Source of the DNA: Mycobacterium sp. E1214
Lineage (GTDB): Bacteria; Actinomycetota; Actinomycetes; Mycobacteriales; Mycobacteriaceae
Reading direction: 5' to 3'
DNA length: 59,412 bases
Assembly (NCBI RefSeq): GCF_001666755.1
Contig: NZ_LZJC01000137.1
Location: 1-59,412 of the forward strand
Positions 1 through 8,145 of this stretch are shown piece after piece; position 1 is the first letter of the stretch, and each line of letters opens with the position of its first letter. The notes below the pieces were generated by a model that was given only the letters and a program-made list of their open reading frames with translations, searched no databases and had not been told where the DNA came from. The position numbers were made by a program, and so were the translations under genes.

Positions 1-140
1 GCCTCGAACGCATCGGCCTGGGCCGCCGAGGGATGCGTGATGCCGCTGACCTTGCGTACGTACTGCCGCGCCGCCGCCTCCACCTCCGCCCCGGTGGCCG
101 CGGGCTGCAGACCGCGCAGTTCCGTGATGTTCCGGCACAT
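1..140 (-). CDS. DUF2277 protein, 5' part, runs off window start
   Basis: Read leftward from the ATG at 140-138 this begins MCRNITELRG and continues to AAARQYVRKVSGITHPS, the signature of the small DUF2277 family, whose function is unknown. Only 46 codons lie in the window and the rest is off the edge. The first 77 bases of the window are an exact reverse complement of 220-296, so the same codons occur again rightward. Either this is an intact leftward gene with a partial inverted copy, or segment 78-219 is in the wrong orientation and there is one rightward gene. Confidence 0.6.
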   Translation of the reverse strand, partial: MCRNITELRGLQPAATGAEVEAAARQYVRKVSGITHPSAAQADAFE

Positions 141-296
141 GCCTAACACGATAGGTGCGCCTCGCCGAAGGCGCGCGCCGGATGGCGGGGCCGACCAGGT
201 GGCGGAGTCCGGCACCTCCGCGGCGGCGCGGCAGTACGTACGCAAGGTCAGCGGCATCACGCATCCCTCGGCGGCCCAGGCCGATGCGTTCGAGGC
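1..296. repeat. 77-bp exact inverted repeat (1-77 and 220-296), 142-bp spacer
   Basis: Bases 1-77 are the exact reverse complement of 220-296, and identity stops at 78/219. The arms lie inside the DUF2277 coding sequence and the spacer holds its start region in inverted orientation. An exact 77-base arm ending at the sequence edge is what a de Bruijn assembler using k=77 would leave at an unresolved hairpin node. A longer true repeat continuing outside the window would look the same. Confidence 0.9.
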
Positions 297-435
297 GGCG
301 ATCGCCGAGATCAGCGCCACCACCGCGCGCCTGCTCGGCGCGCTGCCGCCGCGCCGTCAGCCACCCAAGACTGTGCCGCCGTTGCGCCGGCCAGACGTCG
401 TCGCCAGGGCGACCCGATTGGCCGGCGCGAAATGA
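220..435 (+). CDS. DUF2277 protein, 3' part lacking its normal N-terminus
   Basis: The frame carries AAARQYVRKVSGITHPS and then the rest of a DUF2277 protein to a TGA at 433-435. The expected MCRN start and first ~23 codons are not upstream on this strand. They lie inverted at 140-78. Flipping 78-219 would restore one complete rightward gene of about 92 codons. As it stands, a GTG at 199 could give an N-terminally altered product. The stop overlaps the ATG of the next gene (ATGA at 432-435), the arrangement of a real translationally coupled pair, which favours this copy being the genuine 3' end. Confidence 0.55.
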   Translation, partial: AAARQYVRKVSGITHPSAAQADAFEAAIAEISATTARLLGALPPRRQPPKTVPPLRRPDVVARATRLAGAK

Positions 436-992
436 CCCTCACCGCAACGGTGCCCGCCCTCAAGGAGTGGAGCGCCGCCGTGCACGCCCTGCTCGACGGC
501 CGGCAGCGGGTGCTGCTGCGCAAAGGCGGCATCGGCGAGAAGCGCTTCGAATTGGCCGCCAGCGAGTTCCTGCTGTTCCCGACCGTCGCGCACAGCCACG
601 CCGAACGCGTCCGCCCCGAGCATCAGGACCTGCTGCAGCCCGCCGCCGCGGACAGCACGGAGGACCACCTGGTGATCCGGGCCGCCGCGAAAGTTGTTGC
701 GGCGGTTGCCGTCAACCAGCCCGAGAACCTCGACGCCATCGAGGACCTGCACATCTGGACCCGTGAGTCGGTGCGTGCCGACCGGCTGGATTTTCGCCCC
801 AAGCACAGGCTGGCGGTGCTCGTGGTGTCGGTGACGCCGCTCGCCGACCCGGTCCGGATCCTGCGCACGCCCGAGCACGGCGGCTGCAAGAGTTGGGTGG
901 ACCTCACGGTCGACGCCCCGTTGGGCGCGCCGATTCTCGACGACGACGCCCTAGCCGCGGTGGCCGCCCGCGTCCGCGACGCCGTCGGCTGA
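432..992 (+). CDS. DUF1802 family protein
   Basis: The 186-residue protein matches the DUF1802 pattern as I know it: an N-terminal LKEWSAAVHALLDGRQ, then LLRKGGIGEK and a F-LFPT-H segment, with a C-terminal region ending in a CKSW motif. The function of the family is unknown. The ATG overlaps the stop of the DUF2277 frame by four bases, implying translational coupling. The 3' end overlaps the convergent hydrolase gene by 42 bp. No signal peptide or membrane segment is seen. Confidence 0.75.
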   Translation: MTLTATVPALKEWSAAVHALLDGRQRVLLRKGGIGEKRFELAASEFLLFPTVAHSHAERVRPEHQDLLQPAAADSTEDHLVIRAAAKVVAAVAVNQPENLDAIEDLHIWTRESVRADRLDFRPKHRLAVLVVSVTPLADPVRILRTPEHGGCKSWVDLTVDAPLGAPILDDDALAAVAARVRDAVG

Positions 993-2675
993 CGCGTCGG
1001 CGCGGCCGACGGGAAGCAGCAGCCGCGAACGGCCGTAGGCCACCGTATGAGTGGCCGGTATGAGCTCACGTCCGGTCAGCACCGGCTCCCCGCTGCCCAG
1101 GTTGCGGGCGTAGCGGGGCGACCAGCTGCCCGCGATCAACACCCGCACCCGTGAGCCGGCGCGGAAGCGGTGGGCGACGCCGTCCAGTTCGATGCGGACG
1201 GTCGCCTTGGACTTCTTGGCGGGCGTCAGCCGCCGGTACCCCTCGGTGACGTTGCGCGAGCGGCCCTTCGGGTCGACCTCGCTGAGCCGAACGAACACGT
1301 CGACGTGCGGGTTGTCCGAGCTGTGGGCCAGCTCGACGGCCGGATTGCCGTAGACGTACAGATCGTCGGTGAGGGTGACGCTGGTGAAGGCCAGCACGTC
1401 GTCACGCCGCGCCAACGAGCTGTCGTCGCGGTAGCCGCCGTTGGGTGATAGCAGCGGGCCGCCGATGGTGCGCGTCGGGTTAGCGGGATCGTAGCGGAAT
1501 GTGGCCGCCGCCAACGACTTCGGATTGGCCGGCGCGGTCTCACCGAGGTGCCCGCCGGGCCGCAGGTACAGCGCGCGTTCGGTGGTGGTCGGTGGCCAGT
1601 CGGCCAGGTTGCGCCACGCTTGACCCTTGTCCACGCCGGTCACGCACACGCGGACCCTGCTGGGCCGGCGCGGGGCGGCGTCGCGCAGGTGGGTGTCCAG
1701 CCAGTCCAGGGTGTCGCGCACGCAGCCGGCGAGGCCCGAGGTGATGAGCTGGGTGTGCGTCCAGGGCCCGACGGTCAGCGCGACGTCGACGCCGCGGCCC
1801 CGCAGGTGCCGGTACTGCTGCAGCGTCTGGCGCAGGAAGATGTCCTGCCAACCACCGATCAGCAGCACGGGCGCCTGCACGCGGTCCAGCGCCTCGGTGC
1901 AGCGCAACGCGTCCCAGAAGGGGTCGTTGGGGTCGGAGTGTTCCACCCAGGCTTCGAACCAGGGTGCGCCCGTGCCCAGCAGCGCGCGGGCGGCCTCACC
2001 CACCGGCACCGCCGCGGCCGCCTCCTCCACCAGGCGTCGGCCCCGCAGCTGGCGCAGGCCGGACCGGATGCGCCCCGGCTCCTCCTGGTGCGACACCATG
2101 TCGCTCCAGCCCAGGAAGTCGTTGATCGCGAATGTGCCCGTGCCCCAGGTCGATTCGTTGAAGTCGTGCGGCCCCACGGCGATGACCGCCGCCGCCAGCT
2201 CCGGCGGCGGGTCGCGCAGCAGCGCCCATTGGGTGAAGCCCAGATACGACATCCCGATGGTGGCGAATCGCCCTGGGAACCATGGCTGTTCACGCAGCCA
2301 CTGCACGGTGTCGGTGCCGTCGGCGGCCTCGTTGGCCATCGGTTCGAAGTCCCCGCCCGACCCGAAGGTGCCCCGCACGCTCTGCAGCACCACGTGATAG
2401 CCGCGGGCCGCGTAGAGCGCACCGAAGACCAGCGAGAACGGAAACGCGCGGCCGTAGGGTCCGCGCACCAGCACCACACCGGCGGGCGTGGCGGTCGTCG
2501 GCGCGTAGTGGTCGGCGCTGAGCTCGACCCCGTCGCGCATCGGCACGCGCACCCGCTGCACGCAGTAGTCGCTGCTCACCGGCGGCAGGCCCAGCAGGCG
2601 GCCCAGCGCCTTGTCACCGAGGTGGCGCACGGTGTGCAGCGCGGACGGGTCGGGTCGAATCGAGGTCAGACTCAC
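951..2675 (-). CDS. CocE/NonD family serine hydrolase (Rv2800-like)
   Basis: The 574-residue protein has the alpha/beta-hydrolase core and C-terminal jelly-roll of the X-Pro dipeptidyl-peptidase S15/CocE family. The nucleophile Ser is in GMSYLGF, the acid Asp in GGWQDIFLRQ and the His in GPWTHTQL. Such enzymes cleave esters or amides; the substrate here is unknown. It starts at GTG 2675, three bases after the stop of the upstream exported-protein gene, so the two form an operon. There is no signal peptide. By gene order it corresponds to Rv2800 of M. tuberculosis. Confidence 0.85.
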   Translation of the reverse strand: MSLTSIRPDPSALHTVRHLGDKALGRLLGLPPVSSDYCVQRVRVPMRDGVELSADHYAPTTATPAGVVLVRGPYGRAFPFSLVFGALYAARGYHVVLQSVRGTFGSGGDFEPMANEAADGTDTVQWLREQPWFPGRFATIGMSYLGFTQWALLRDPPPELAAAVIAVGPHDFNESTWGTGTFAINDFLGWSDMVSHQEEPGRIRSGLRQLRGRRLVEEAAAAVPVGEAARALLGTGAPWFEAWVEHSDPNDPFWDALRCTEALDRVQAPVLLIGGWQDIFLRQTLQQYRHLRGRGVDVALTVGPWTHTQLITSGLAGCVRDTLDWLDTHLRDAAPRRPSRVRVCVTGVDKGQAWRNLADWPPTTTERALYLRPGGHLGETAPANPKSLAAATFRYDPANPTRTIGGPLLSPNGGYRDDSSLARRDDVLAFTSVTLTDDLYVYGNPAVELAHSSDNPHVDVFVRLSEVDPKGRSRNVTEGYRRLTPAKKSKATVRIELDGVAHRFRAGSRVRVLIAGSWSPRYARNLGSGEPVLTGRELIPATHTVAYGRSRLLLPVGRADASADGVADAGGHRG

Positions 2676-2678
2676 GGC

Positions 2679-3269
2679 CTAGAACTTGTAGTACGGGATC
2701 AGGTCGTTGGCTCGTTGCAGATTGGTCTGCATGCAGTCGACGTCGGGGTTGGAGTACACGGTCGAGTAGTACAACGCCTGCTGCAGCACGCCGTAACTGG
2801 TCTTGAACGCGATCATGCAGGAGAAGAACCAGTAGCTGTTGTGGTAGGTCGGCTTGAGCACCCAGTACTGCGCCGCGCGGTGGCCTTGGATCGTCGTTTC
2901 GACGCCGTCGGCGGGCAGCGACTGCTCGTAGGTGCGCCAGATGATGGGCTCGACGGCGATCTGGTAGTTGCCGGCGTCGAAGTGGCAGCGCAGGCCGTCC
3001 TCGTGCTCGGGCGGGGTGAAGCTCAACCCGAGCCGCTGGATCACGTCGAACGGGATGTCCTCGCAGGCGTCGAACGGGCGCGGATCCGTGGTCGCCACGA
3101 TGGGGCTCTTCATGGTGGTCTCCAGCGGCTGCGCCGTCGACCGCAGCTCGACCGGCTGCCGGTCGCCGCCGGGCGACGGGGGAGACTGCTGCCAGCCGAC
3201 CGTCCCTCCCACGGCCGCTGTGAGCAGCGCACTCAACGCCCCGAGCAGACGCACTTTGGCGAACACCAC
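2679..3269 (-). CDS. Exported/membrane-anchored protein (Rv2799-like, DUF3558-like)
   Basis: The 196-residue protein has a short basic N-terminus and one hydrophobic segment (about residues 7-26), then a Ser/Pro-rich linker and a soluble domain. The domain contains DACEDIPFDVIQRLGL, like the D-PC-L start of DUF3558 proteins, and several Cys. It is probably membrane-anchored or secreted, with unknown role. The start is GTG 3269. It is the first gene of a leftward pair with the CocE/NonD hydrolase and is divergent from pptH across about 156 bp. Confidence 0.7.
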   Translation of the reverse strand: MVFAKVRLLGALSALLTAAVGGTVGWQQSPPSPGGDRQPVELRSTAQPLETTMKSPIVATTDPRPFDACEDIPFDVIQRLGLSFTPPEHEDGLRCHFDAGNYQIAVEPIIWRTYEQSLPADGVETTIQGHRAAQYWVLKPTYHNSYWFFSCMIAFKTSYGVLQQALYYSTVYSNPDVDCMQTNLQRANDLIPYYKF

Positions 3270-3411
3270 ACCCCCTCACGCCTCGGCGGCCCTTTGCGGG
3301 GAGTGTACAAGTCGCCCGCGGGCCGCCACAGGGGAACGAGAACTCGTTCCAGTTTCGCCGCGAGTCGGCCCGCCGCGGCCCGGTGCGGCCGGGGCCCGCC
3401 GGCCGAGTCGT

Positions 3412-3417
3412 TAGGCT
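3412..3417 (+). promoter_or_regulatory. -10 element of pptH, leaderless type
   Basis: TAGGCT fits the mycobacterial -10 pattern TANNNT and ends eight bases before the GTG at 3426. Transcription would start at or next to the start codon. No Shine-Dalgarno sequence is present. Confidence 0.6.
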
Positions 3418-3425
3418 GGATAGTC

Positions 3426-4391
3426 GTGGCAGGCCAGGAATCGACCAATGGGGGACAACCGACGCTGTGGGCGGTGTCGGACCTGCACACCGGTCACCTC
3501 GGCAACAAGCCGGTCACCGAGTCGCTGCACCCCTCGCATCCAGACGACTGGCTGATCGTCGCCGGTGACGTCGCCGAGCGCACCGACGAGATTCGCTGGG
3601 CGCTGGACCTGCTGCGCAAGCGGTTCGCCAAGGTGATCTGGGTGCCGGGCAACCACGAGCTGTGGACCACCACCCGGGACCCGGTGCAGATCTTCGGCAA
3701 GGCCCGCTACGAGTACCTGGTCAACGTCTGCGACGAGATGGGCGTGATCACGCCCGAGCATCCGTTCCCGGTGTGGACCGAGCGCGGCGGCCCCGCGACC
3801 ATCGTCCCGATGTTCCTGCTGTACGACTATTCGTTCTTGCCCGACGGCGCGACCACCAAGGCCGAGGGCCTGACGATCGCGCGGGAGCGCAACATCGTGG
3901 CCACCGACGAGTTCCTGCTGTCCTCGGAGCCCTATCCCACGCGGGAGGCCTGGTGCCGCGAGCGCCTTGAGCTCACCCGGGCGCGTCTGGAGCAACTGGA
4001 CTGGATGACGCCGACGGTGCTGGTGAATCACTTCCCGCTGGTTCGCGACCCGTGCGACGCGCTGTTCTACCCCGAGTTCTCGCTGTGGTGCGGCACCACC
4101 AAGACCGCCGACTGGCACACCCGCTACAACGCCGTGTGCTCGGTCTACGGCCATCTGCACATCCCGCGCACCACCTGGTATGACGACGTGCGCTTCGAGG
4201 AGGTGTCGGTGGGTTACCCCCGGGAATGGCGCCGGCGCAAGCCGCCCCGCTGGCTGCGGCAGGTGCTGCCCGACCCGCAGTACGCGCCGGGGGACCTCAA
4301 CGACTTCGGTGGCCACTTCACCATCACTCCCGAGATGAAGGCGCAAGCCGCGCAATTCCGGGACCGGTTGCAGCAGCGGCAATCACGGTGA
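3426..4391 (+). CDS. pptH: Phosphopantetheinyl hydrolase PptH (metallophosphoesterase)
   Basis: The 321-residue calcineurin-like phosphoesterase has D19-x-H21 (SDLHTGH), GDV with D48, GNHE with N76-H77, NHFP and GHLH metal-binding motifs. The M. tuberculosis orthologue Rv2795c removes phosphopantetheine from acyl-carrier proteins, opposing PptT. I chose GTG 3426 because TAGGCT lies eight bases upstream and the length fits the family. The frame is open far upstream (to about 1548), but that stretch is antisense to the hydrolase genes. The stop overlaps the GTG of pptT. Confidence 0.9.
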   Translation: MAGQESTNGGQPTLWAVSDLHTGHLGNKPVTESLHPSHPDDWLIVAGDVAERTDEIRWALDLLRKRFAKVIWVPGNHELWTTTRDPVQIFGKARYEYLVNVCDEMGVITPEHPFPVWTERGGPATIVPMFLLYDYSFLPDGATTKAEGLTIARERNIVATDEFLLSSEPYPTREAWCRERLELTRARLEQLDWMTPTVLVNHFPLVRDPCDALFYPEFSLWCGTTKTADWHTRYNAVCSVYGHLHIPRTTWYDDVRFEEVSVGYPREWRRRKPPRWLRQVLPDPQYAPGDLNDFGGHFTITPEMKAQAAQFRDRLQQRQSR

Positions 4392-5074
4392 CGGGGGAGA
4401 CGCTGCTCGCGTCGGTGTTGCCGGAGCCGACGCCGGACGGGCCGGCCTACGCCGAGCTGTATTCGGATCCACCGGACCTGGTCCCGTTGCCCGAAGAGGA
4501 GCCGCTGATCGCCAAGTCGGTGGCCAAGCGGCGCAACGAGTTCATCACCGTGCGGCACTGCGCGCGCCTCGCTTTGGCCGAACTGGGCCTGCCCCCGGTG
4601 CCAATCCTGAAGGGCGACAAGGGAGAACCGTGCTGGCCCGACGGTGTGGTGGGTAGCCTGACGCACTGCACGGGCTTTCGCGGGGCGGTGGTCGGCCGCT
4701 CGGCGGCGGTGCGTTCGCTGGGCATCGACGCCGAACCGCACGACGAACTGCCCAACGGCGTGCTGGGCGCGATCAGCCTGCCCGAGGAGCGCGCCGAGAT
4801 TCCCCGCGCCTTGCCGGCGACGCTGCACTGGGACCGAATCCTGTTCTGCGCCAAAGAGGCAACGTACAAGGCCTGGTTCCCGTTGACCAAGCGGTGGCTG
4901 GGCTTCGAGGACGCCCACATCACGTTCGAGGCCGACGGGCCCGAGGCGGTGACGGGCGGCTTCGTCTCGCGGATCCTGATCGACCCGGCGGCGCTGTCCG
5001 GGCCGCCGCTGACCGCGCTGCGCGGCCGCTGGTCGGTCGAGCGCGGCCTCGTGCTGACCGCCATCGCGTTATGA
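4388..5074 (+). CDS. pptT: 4'-phosphopantetheinyl transferase PptT
   Basis: The 228-residue Sfp-type enzyme transfers phosphopantetheine from CoA to carrier proteins of mycolate, siderophore and polyketide synthases; it is essential in M. tuberculosis (Rv2794c, 227 aa). Magnesium/CoA motifs are visible: VGSLTHC, GIDAEPHDELP and FCAKEATYKAWFPLT. The GTG at 4388 overlaps the pptH stop, and the gene stop overlaps the truB ATG. Enzyme and antagonist are thus translated from one coupled message. The open frame from 4226 lies inside pptH and is not used. Confidence 0.93.
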   Translation: MTGETLLASVLPEPTPDGPAYAELYSDPPDLVPLPEEEPLIAKSVAKRRNEFITVRHCARLALAELGLPPVPILKGDKGEPCWPDGVVGSLTHCTGFRGAVVGRSAAVRSLGIDAEPHDELPNGVLGAISLPEERAEIPRALPATLHWDRILFCAKEATYKAWFPLTKRWLGFEDAHITFEADGPEAVTGGFVSRILIDPAALSGPPLTALRGRWSVERGLVLTAIAL

Positions 5075-5970
5075 GTGACCCGGGCATCGTCGTCGTCGAC
5101 AAGCCGCCCGGGATGACCAGTCACGACGTGGTGGGCCGGTGCCGGCGGATCTTCGGCACCCGCAGAGTGGGCCACGCGGGGACGCTGGACCCGATGGCCA
5201 CCGGCGTGCTGGTGCTCGGCGTCGAGCGCGCCACCAAGATCCTCGGGCTGCTGACCGCCGCCCCCAAGTCTTATTCCGCCACGGTGCGGCTGGGCCAGGC
5301 CACCACCACCGACGACGCCGAGGGCGAACTGGTCGGCGGGGCCTCGGCCGCGCACGTCACCGACGACGCGATCGCCGCGGCCGTGGCCGGATTGCGGGGC
5401 GACATCGAGCAGGTGCCGTCGGCAGTGAGCGCCGTAAAAGTCAACGGCCAGCGCGCGTATCGGCTGGCGCGCGAGGGCCAGGCCGTCGAGCTCGCGGCGC
5501 GCCCGGTGCGCATCGATCGCTTCGAGGTGCTCGCCGTTCGGCGCTGCGCGGACGGGCTGCTCGATCTCGACGTCGAGGTGGACTGCTCGGCGGGCACCTA
5601 CATCCGCGCGCTGGCCCGCGACCTGGGCGCGACGCTGGGCGTGGGCGGGCACCTCACCTCGCTGCGCCGTACCCGCGTCGGCCGGTTCTCGCTGGAGTGG
5701 GCGCAACCGCTCGAGGCGCTCGCCGCGCAGCCGCGGCTGAGCCTCACATTGGACGACGCCTGCCTGCTGGTGTTCCCGCGGCGCGACCTGTCCGCCGCGG
5801 AGGCCGAGGCGACCGCGCACGGCCGTCCCCTCGAGCCCGCCGGCATCCCCGGCGTCTACGCCGCCACCGCTGCCGACGGCCGGGTGATGGCGTTGCTGCG
5901 GGATGAGGGCCGGGGAACCAAATCGGTGGTGGTGGTCCGCCCGGCGACGATGCAGAACGGGACGTTCTGA
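5071..5970 (+). CDS. truB: tRNA pseudouridine(55) synthase TruB
   Basis: The 299-residue enzyme makes pseudouridine 55 in the T-loop of tRNA. The catalytic Asp is D40 in GHAGTLDPMATG. The KPPGMTSHD start, the CSAGTYIRALARDLG segment and a C-terminal PUA-like domain are visible. The ATG overlaps the pptT stop (ATGA). The last codons (RPATMQNGT) are repeated 57 bp downstream after the stop, so the C-terminus has been altered by a small duplication. Confidence 0.93.
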   Translation: MSDPGIVVVDKPPGMTSHDVVGRCRRIFGTRRVGHAGTLDPMATGVLVLGVERATKILGLLTAAPKSYSATVRLGQATTTDDAEGELVGGASAAHVTDDAIAAAVAGLRGDIEQVPSAVSAVKVNGQRAYRLAREGQAVELAARPVRIDRFEVLAVRRCADGLLDLDVEVDCSAGTYIRALARDLGATLGVGGHLTSLRRTRVGRFSLEWAQPLEALAAQPRLSLTLDDACLLVFPRRDLSAAEAEATAHGRPLEPAGIPGVYAATAADGRVMALLRDEGRGTKSVVVVRPATMQNGTF

Positions 5971-6021
5971 GGAGGAGTCGGGCGATCCTACTTCCGCCCG
6001 GCGACGATGCAGAACGGGACG
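5936..6021 (+). repeat. 29-bp direct repeat at truB 3' end, 57-bp period
   Basis: The 29 bases at 5936-5964 (coding RPATMQNGT) recur exactly at 5993-6021. The period is 57 bp, a multiple of three, and in the second copy the same frame reads RPATMQNGTS followed by TAA. This looks like a short tandem duplication that moved or created the present truB stop. Confidence 0.85.
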
Positions 6022-6031
6022 AGTTAACCCC

Positions 6032-6790
6032 TCACAACCGGCCGAGCAGCTCGGCCTTCTTCGCCGCGAATTCGTCGTCGGACAGGATGCCGCGCTCGTG
6101 CAAGCCGGCCAGCGCCTCGATGGCCGCGACGACCGACGCGGGATCCCCCGCCGCCGCCGCGGGGGCGGGTTGCGCCGTCGGGGCGGGCGCCGCCGCGGGC
6201 GTCTCGGCGACCTGCTGAGCGCCGAGCTCCCGCAGGTCCGACACGCCGAAGGTGCCGAGCTGGCTGGTGAAGCTGACCGAGCCGTACCCGCCGCCCTGCT
6301 GTTGCTGCACCCCGCCGATGTGGTGCTCACCGGTATCGAAAACCCTTGTCACACCGTCGATCTGGAGCGCCAACCGCCGGGTGGCCGGGAAGAACGCGTA
6401 CCGCACGTTGTTCTGTGCACCCGAGGCGCTGGGGACGCCCAGGTCGGCCGGCCACCAGCCGGCCTGCGCGAACCCGCCCTGCGCCTGCGCCGCGCCGGCC
6501 TGCGCCTGCGCGGGGAACACCGTGGTGGTGGCGAGCAGTTGCACCAGGTCGTTGCACAGGGCGTCGACCCGCGCCTTGAGCGCGTTGTCGAACATGTCGC
6601 CAACCATCGTCATCCCGCCGCGCATCCACTGCCCGGACCCGCCCAATTCGGGAATGGAGAACTGCGCCATGGTGCCGCCGCCGGTCTGCAGGGCGAACAG
6701 CATGGCCAGGACGGCCTCGCGGGACAGCCCGTGGCGCGACGCGATGTCGGCGATGGCGTTGGCGGCTTCGGGAGTGACCGCTGCCTGCAT
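6032..6790 (-). CDS. SHOCT-domain protein
   Basis: The 252-residue protein ends in a SHOCT motif (IEALAGLHERGILSDDEF then AAKKAELLGRL), a short oligomerisation element found at termini of many bacterial proteins. The N-terminal 60 residues are helical (TPEAANAIADIASRHGLSRE) and include a Gly-rich MAQFSIPELGG stretch. The middle has an Ala/Gln-rich segment and a beta-rich part containing NNVRYAFFPATRRLALQIDG. A Pro/Ala linker precedes SHOCT. No membrane segment is seen. Function is unknown. It is convergent with truB. Confidence 0.75.
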   Translation of the reverse strand: MQAAVTPEAANAIADIASRHGLSREAVLAMLFALQTGGGTMAQFSIPELGGSGQWMRGGMTMVGDMFDNALKARVDALCNDLVQLLATTTVFPAQAQAGAAQAQGGFAQAGWWPADLGVPSASGAQNNVRYAFFPATRRLALQIDGVTRVFDTGEHHIGGVQQQQGGGYGSVSFTSQLGTFGVSDLRELGAQQVAETPAAAPAPTAQPAPAAAAGDPASVVAAIEALAGLHERGILSDDEFAAKKAELLGRL

Positions 6791-6926
6791 AGTGATGAGT
6801 CTTTCGTCGTCGGTGTTCGTCTGAGCGTACGCAAGTGACGCCCGGTTGGGGGTTCCTGCGCGCGCCTCCGCGCGGCTAAGCTGCCGACTAGACAGGTGTC
6901 AAGAAAAACGATCGAAGAGGTGCGTC

Positions 6927-8117
6927 ATGCCCAACAAGGTGTTCGTGGTCGGCGTCGGCATGACGAAGTTTGAGAAACCGGGCCGCCGCGAGGGCTGGGA
7001 CTATCCCGACATGGCGCGCGAATCCGGAACCAACGCGCTGCGCGACGCGGGCATCGACTACCGCGAGGTGCAGCAGGGCTACGTCGGCTATGTGGCCGGT
7101 GACTCCACGTCCGGGCAGCGGGCCCTCTACGAGCTCGGCATGACGGGCATCCCGGTCGTCAACGTCAACAACAACTGCTCGACCGGGTCGACGGCGCTCT
7201 TCCTGGCCGCCCAGGCGATCCGCGGCGGCATCGTGGACTGCGCCATCGCGCTGGGCTTCGAGAAGATGCAGCCCGGCTCGCTGGGCGGCGGCGCCCAGGA
7301 CCGCGAATCGCCGATGGGCAAGCACGTCAAGGCGATGGCCGCGATCGATGAGTTCGCGATGCCCGTCGCGCCGTGGATGTTCGGCGCCGCCGGGCGTGAG
7401 CACATGAAGCAATACGGCAGCACCGCAGAGCATTTCGCGAAGATCGGCTATAAGAACCACAAACATTCGGTGAACAACCCGTTCGCGCAGTTCCAAGATT
7501 CCTACACGCTCGACGACATTCTGGCCGCGCGGATGATCTCCGACCCGCTGACCAAGCTGCAGTGTTCGCCGACCTCGGACGGCTCCGGCGCGGCCATCCT
7601 GGCCTCGGAGGGGTTCGTCGACAGCCACGACCTGGCTTCCCAGGCGGTCGAGATCGTCGGGCAGGCCATGACCACCGATTTCGCGTCGACGTTCGACGGC
7701 AGCGCCAAGAACCTCATCGGCTATGACATGAATGTTCAAGCGGCGCAACAGGTTTACGACGAGTCCGGGCTGGGCCCCGACGATTTCCAGGTGATCGAGC
7801 TGCACGACTGCTTCTCCGCCAACGAGTTGCTGCTCTACGAGGCGCTGGGCCTGTGCGCCCCGGGTGAGGCGCCGAAGCTGATCGACAACGGCGACACCAC
7901 CTACGGCGGGCGGTGGGTGGTCAACCCGTCCGGCGGCCTGATCTCCAAGGGGCACCCGCTGGGGGCCACGGGTCTGGCGCAGTGCGCCGAACTCACCTGG
8001 CAGCTGCGCGGCCGCGCGGACAAGCGCCAGGTGGACAACGTCACCGCCGCGCTGCAACACAACATCGGGCTGGGCGGCGCCGCCGTGGTGACCGCCTACC
8101 AGCGCGCCGAGCGTTGA
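6927..8117 (+). CDS. ltp1: Thiolase-like lipid-transfer protein Ltp1
   Basis: The 396-residue SCP-x/thiolase-superfamily protein is closely similar to Rv2790c (Ltp1) as I recall it. The thiolase Cys is C84 in NNNCSTGS, with ELHDCFSANE and GGLISKGHPLGATG (active-site His) towards the C-terminus. Members act in side-chain cleavage or thiolysis of steroid-like acyl-CoAs; the exact substrate is not shown by sequence. The ATG at 6927 is preceded by GAAGAGG. In M. tuberculosis fadE21 follows; here sirR comes next, convergent. Confidence 0.9.
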   Translation: MPNKVFVVGVGMTKFEKPGRREGWDYPDMARESGTNALRDAGIDYREVQQGYVGYVAGDSTSGQRALYELGMTGIPVVNVNNNCSTGSTALFLAAQAIRGGIVDCAIALGFEKMQPGSLGGGAQDRESPMGKHVKAMAAIDEFAMPVAPWMFGAAGREHMKQYGSTAEHFAKIGYKNHKHSVNNPFAQFQDSYTLDDILAARMISDPLTKLQCSPTSDGSGAAILASEGFVDSHDLASQAVEIVGQAMTTDFASTFDGSAKNLIGYDMNVQAAQQVYDESGLGPDDFQVIELHDCFSANELLLYEALGLCAPGEAPKLIDNGDTTYGGRWVVNPSGGLISKGHPLGATGLAQCAELTWQLRGRADKRQVDNVTAALQHNIGLGGAAVVTAYQRAER

Positions 8118-8145
8118 GCCGCCCGCCGGGCAGCGCGTCGGACGT

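Noticed and set aside
1548..4391. A 947-codon open frame on the plus strand
   Set aside because: Only the part from GTG 3426 (pptH) has family motifs. The rest is antisense to the hydrolase and exported-protein genes and reflects high GC in codon position three.
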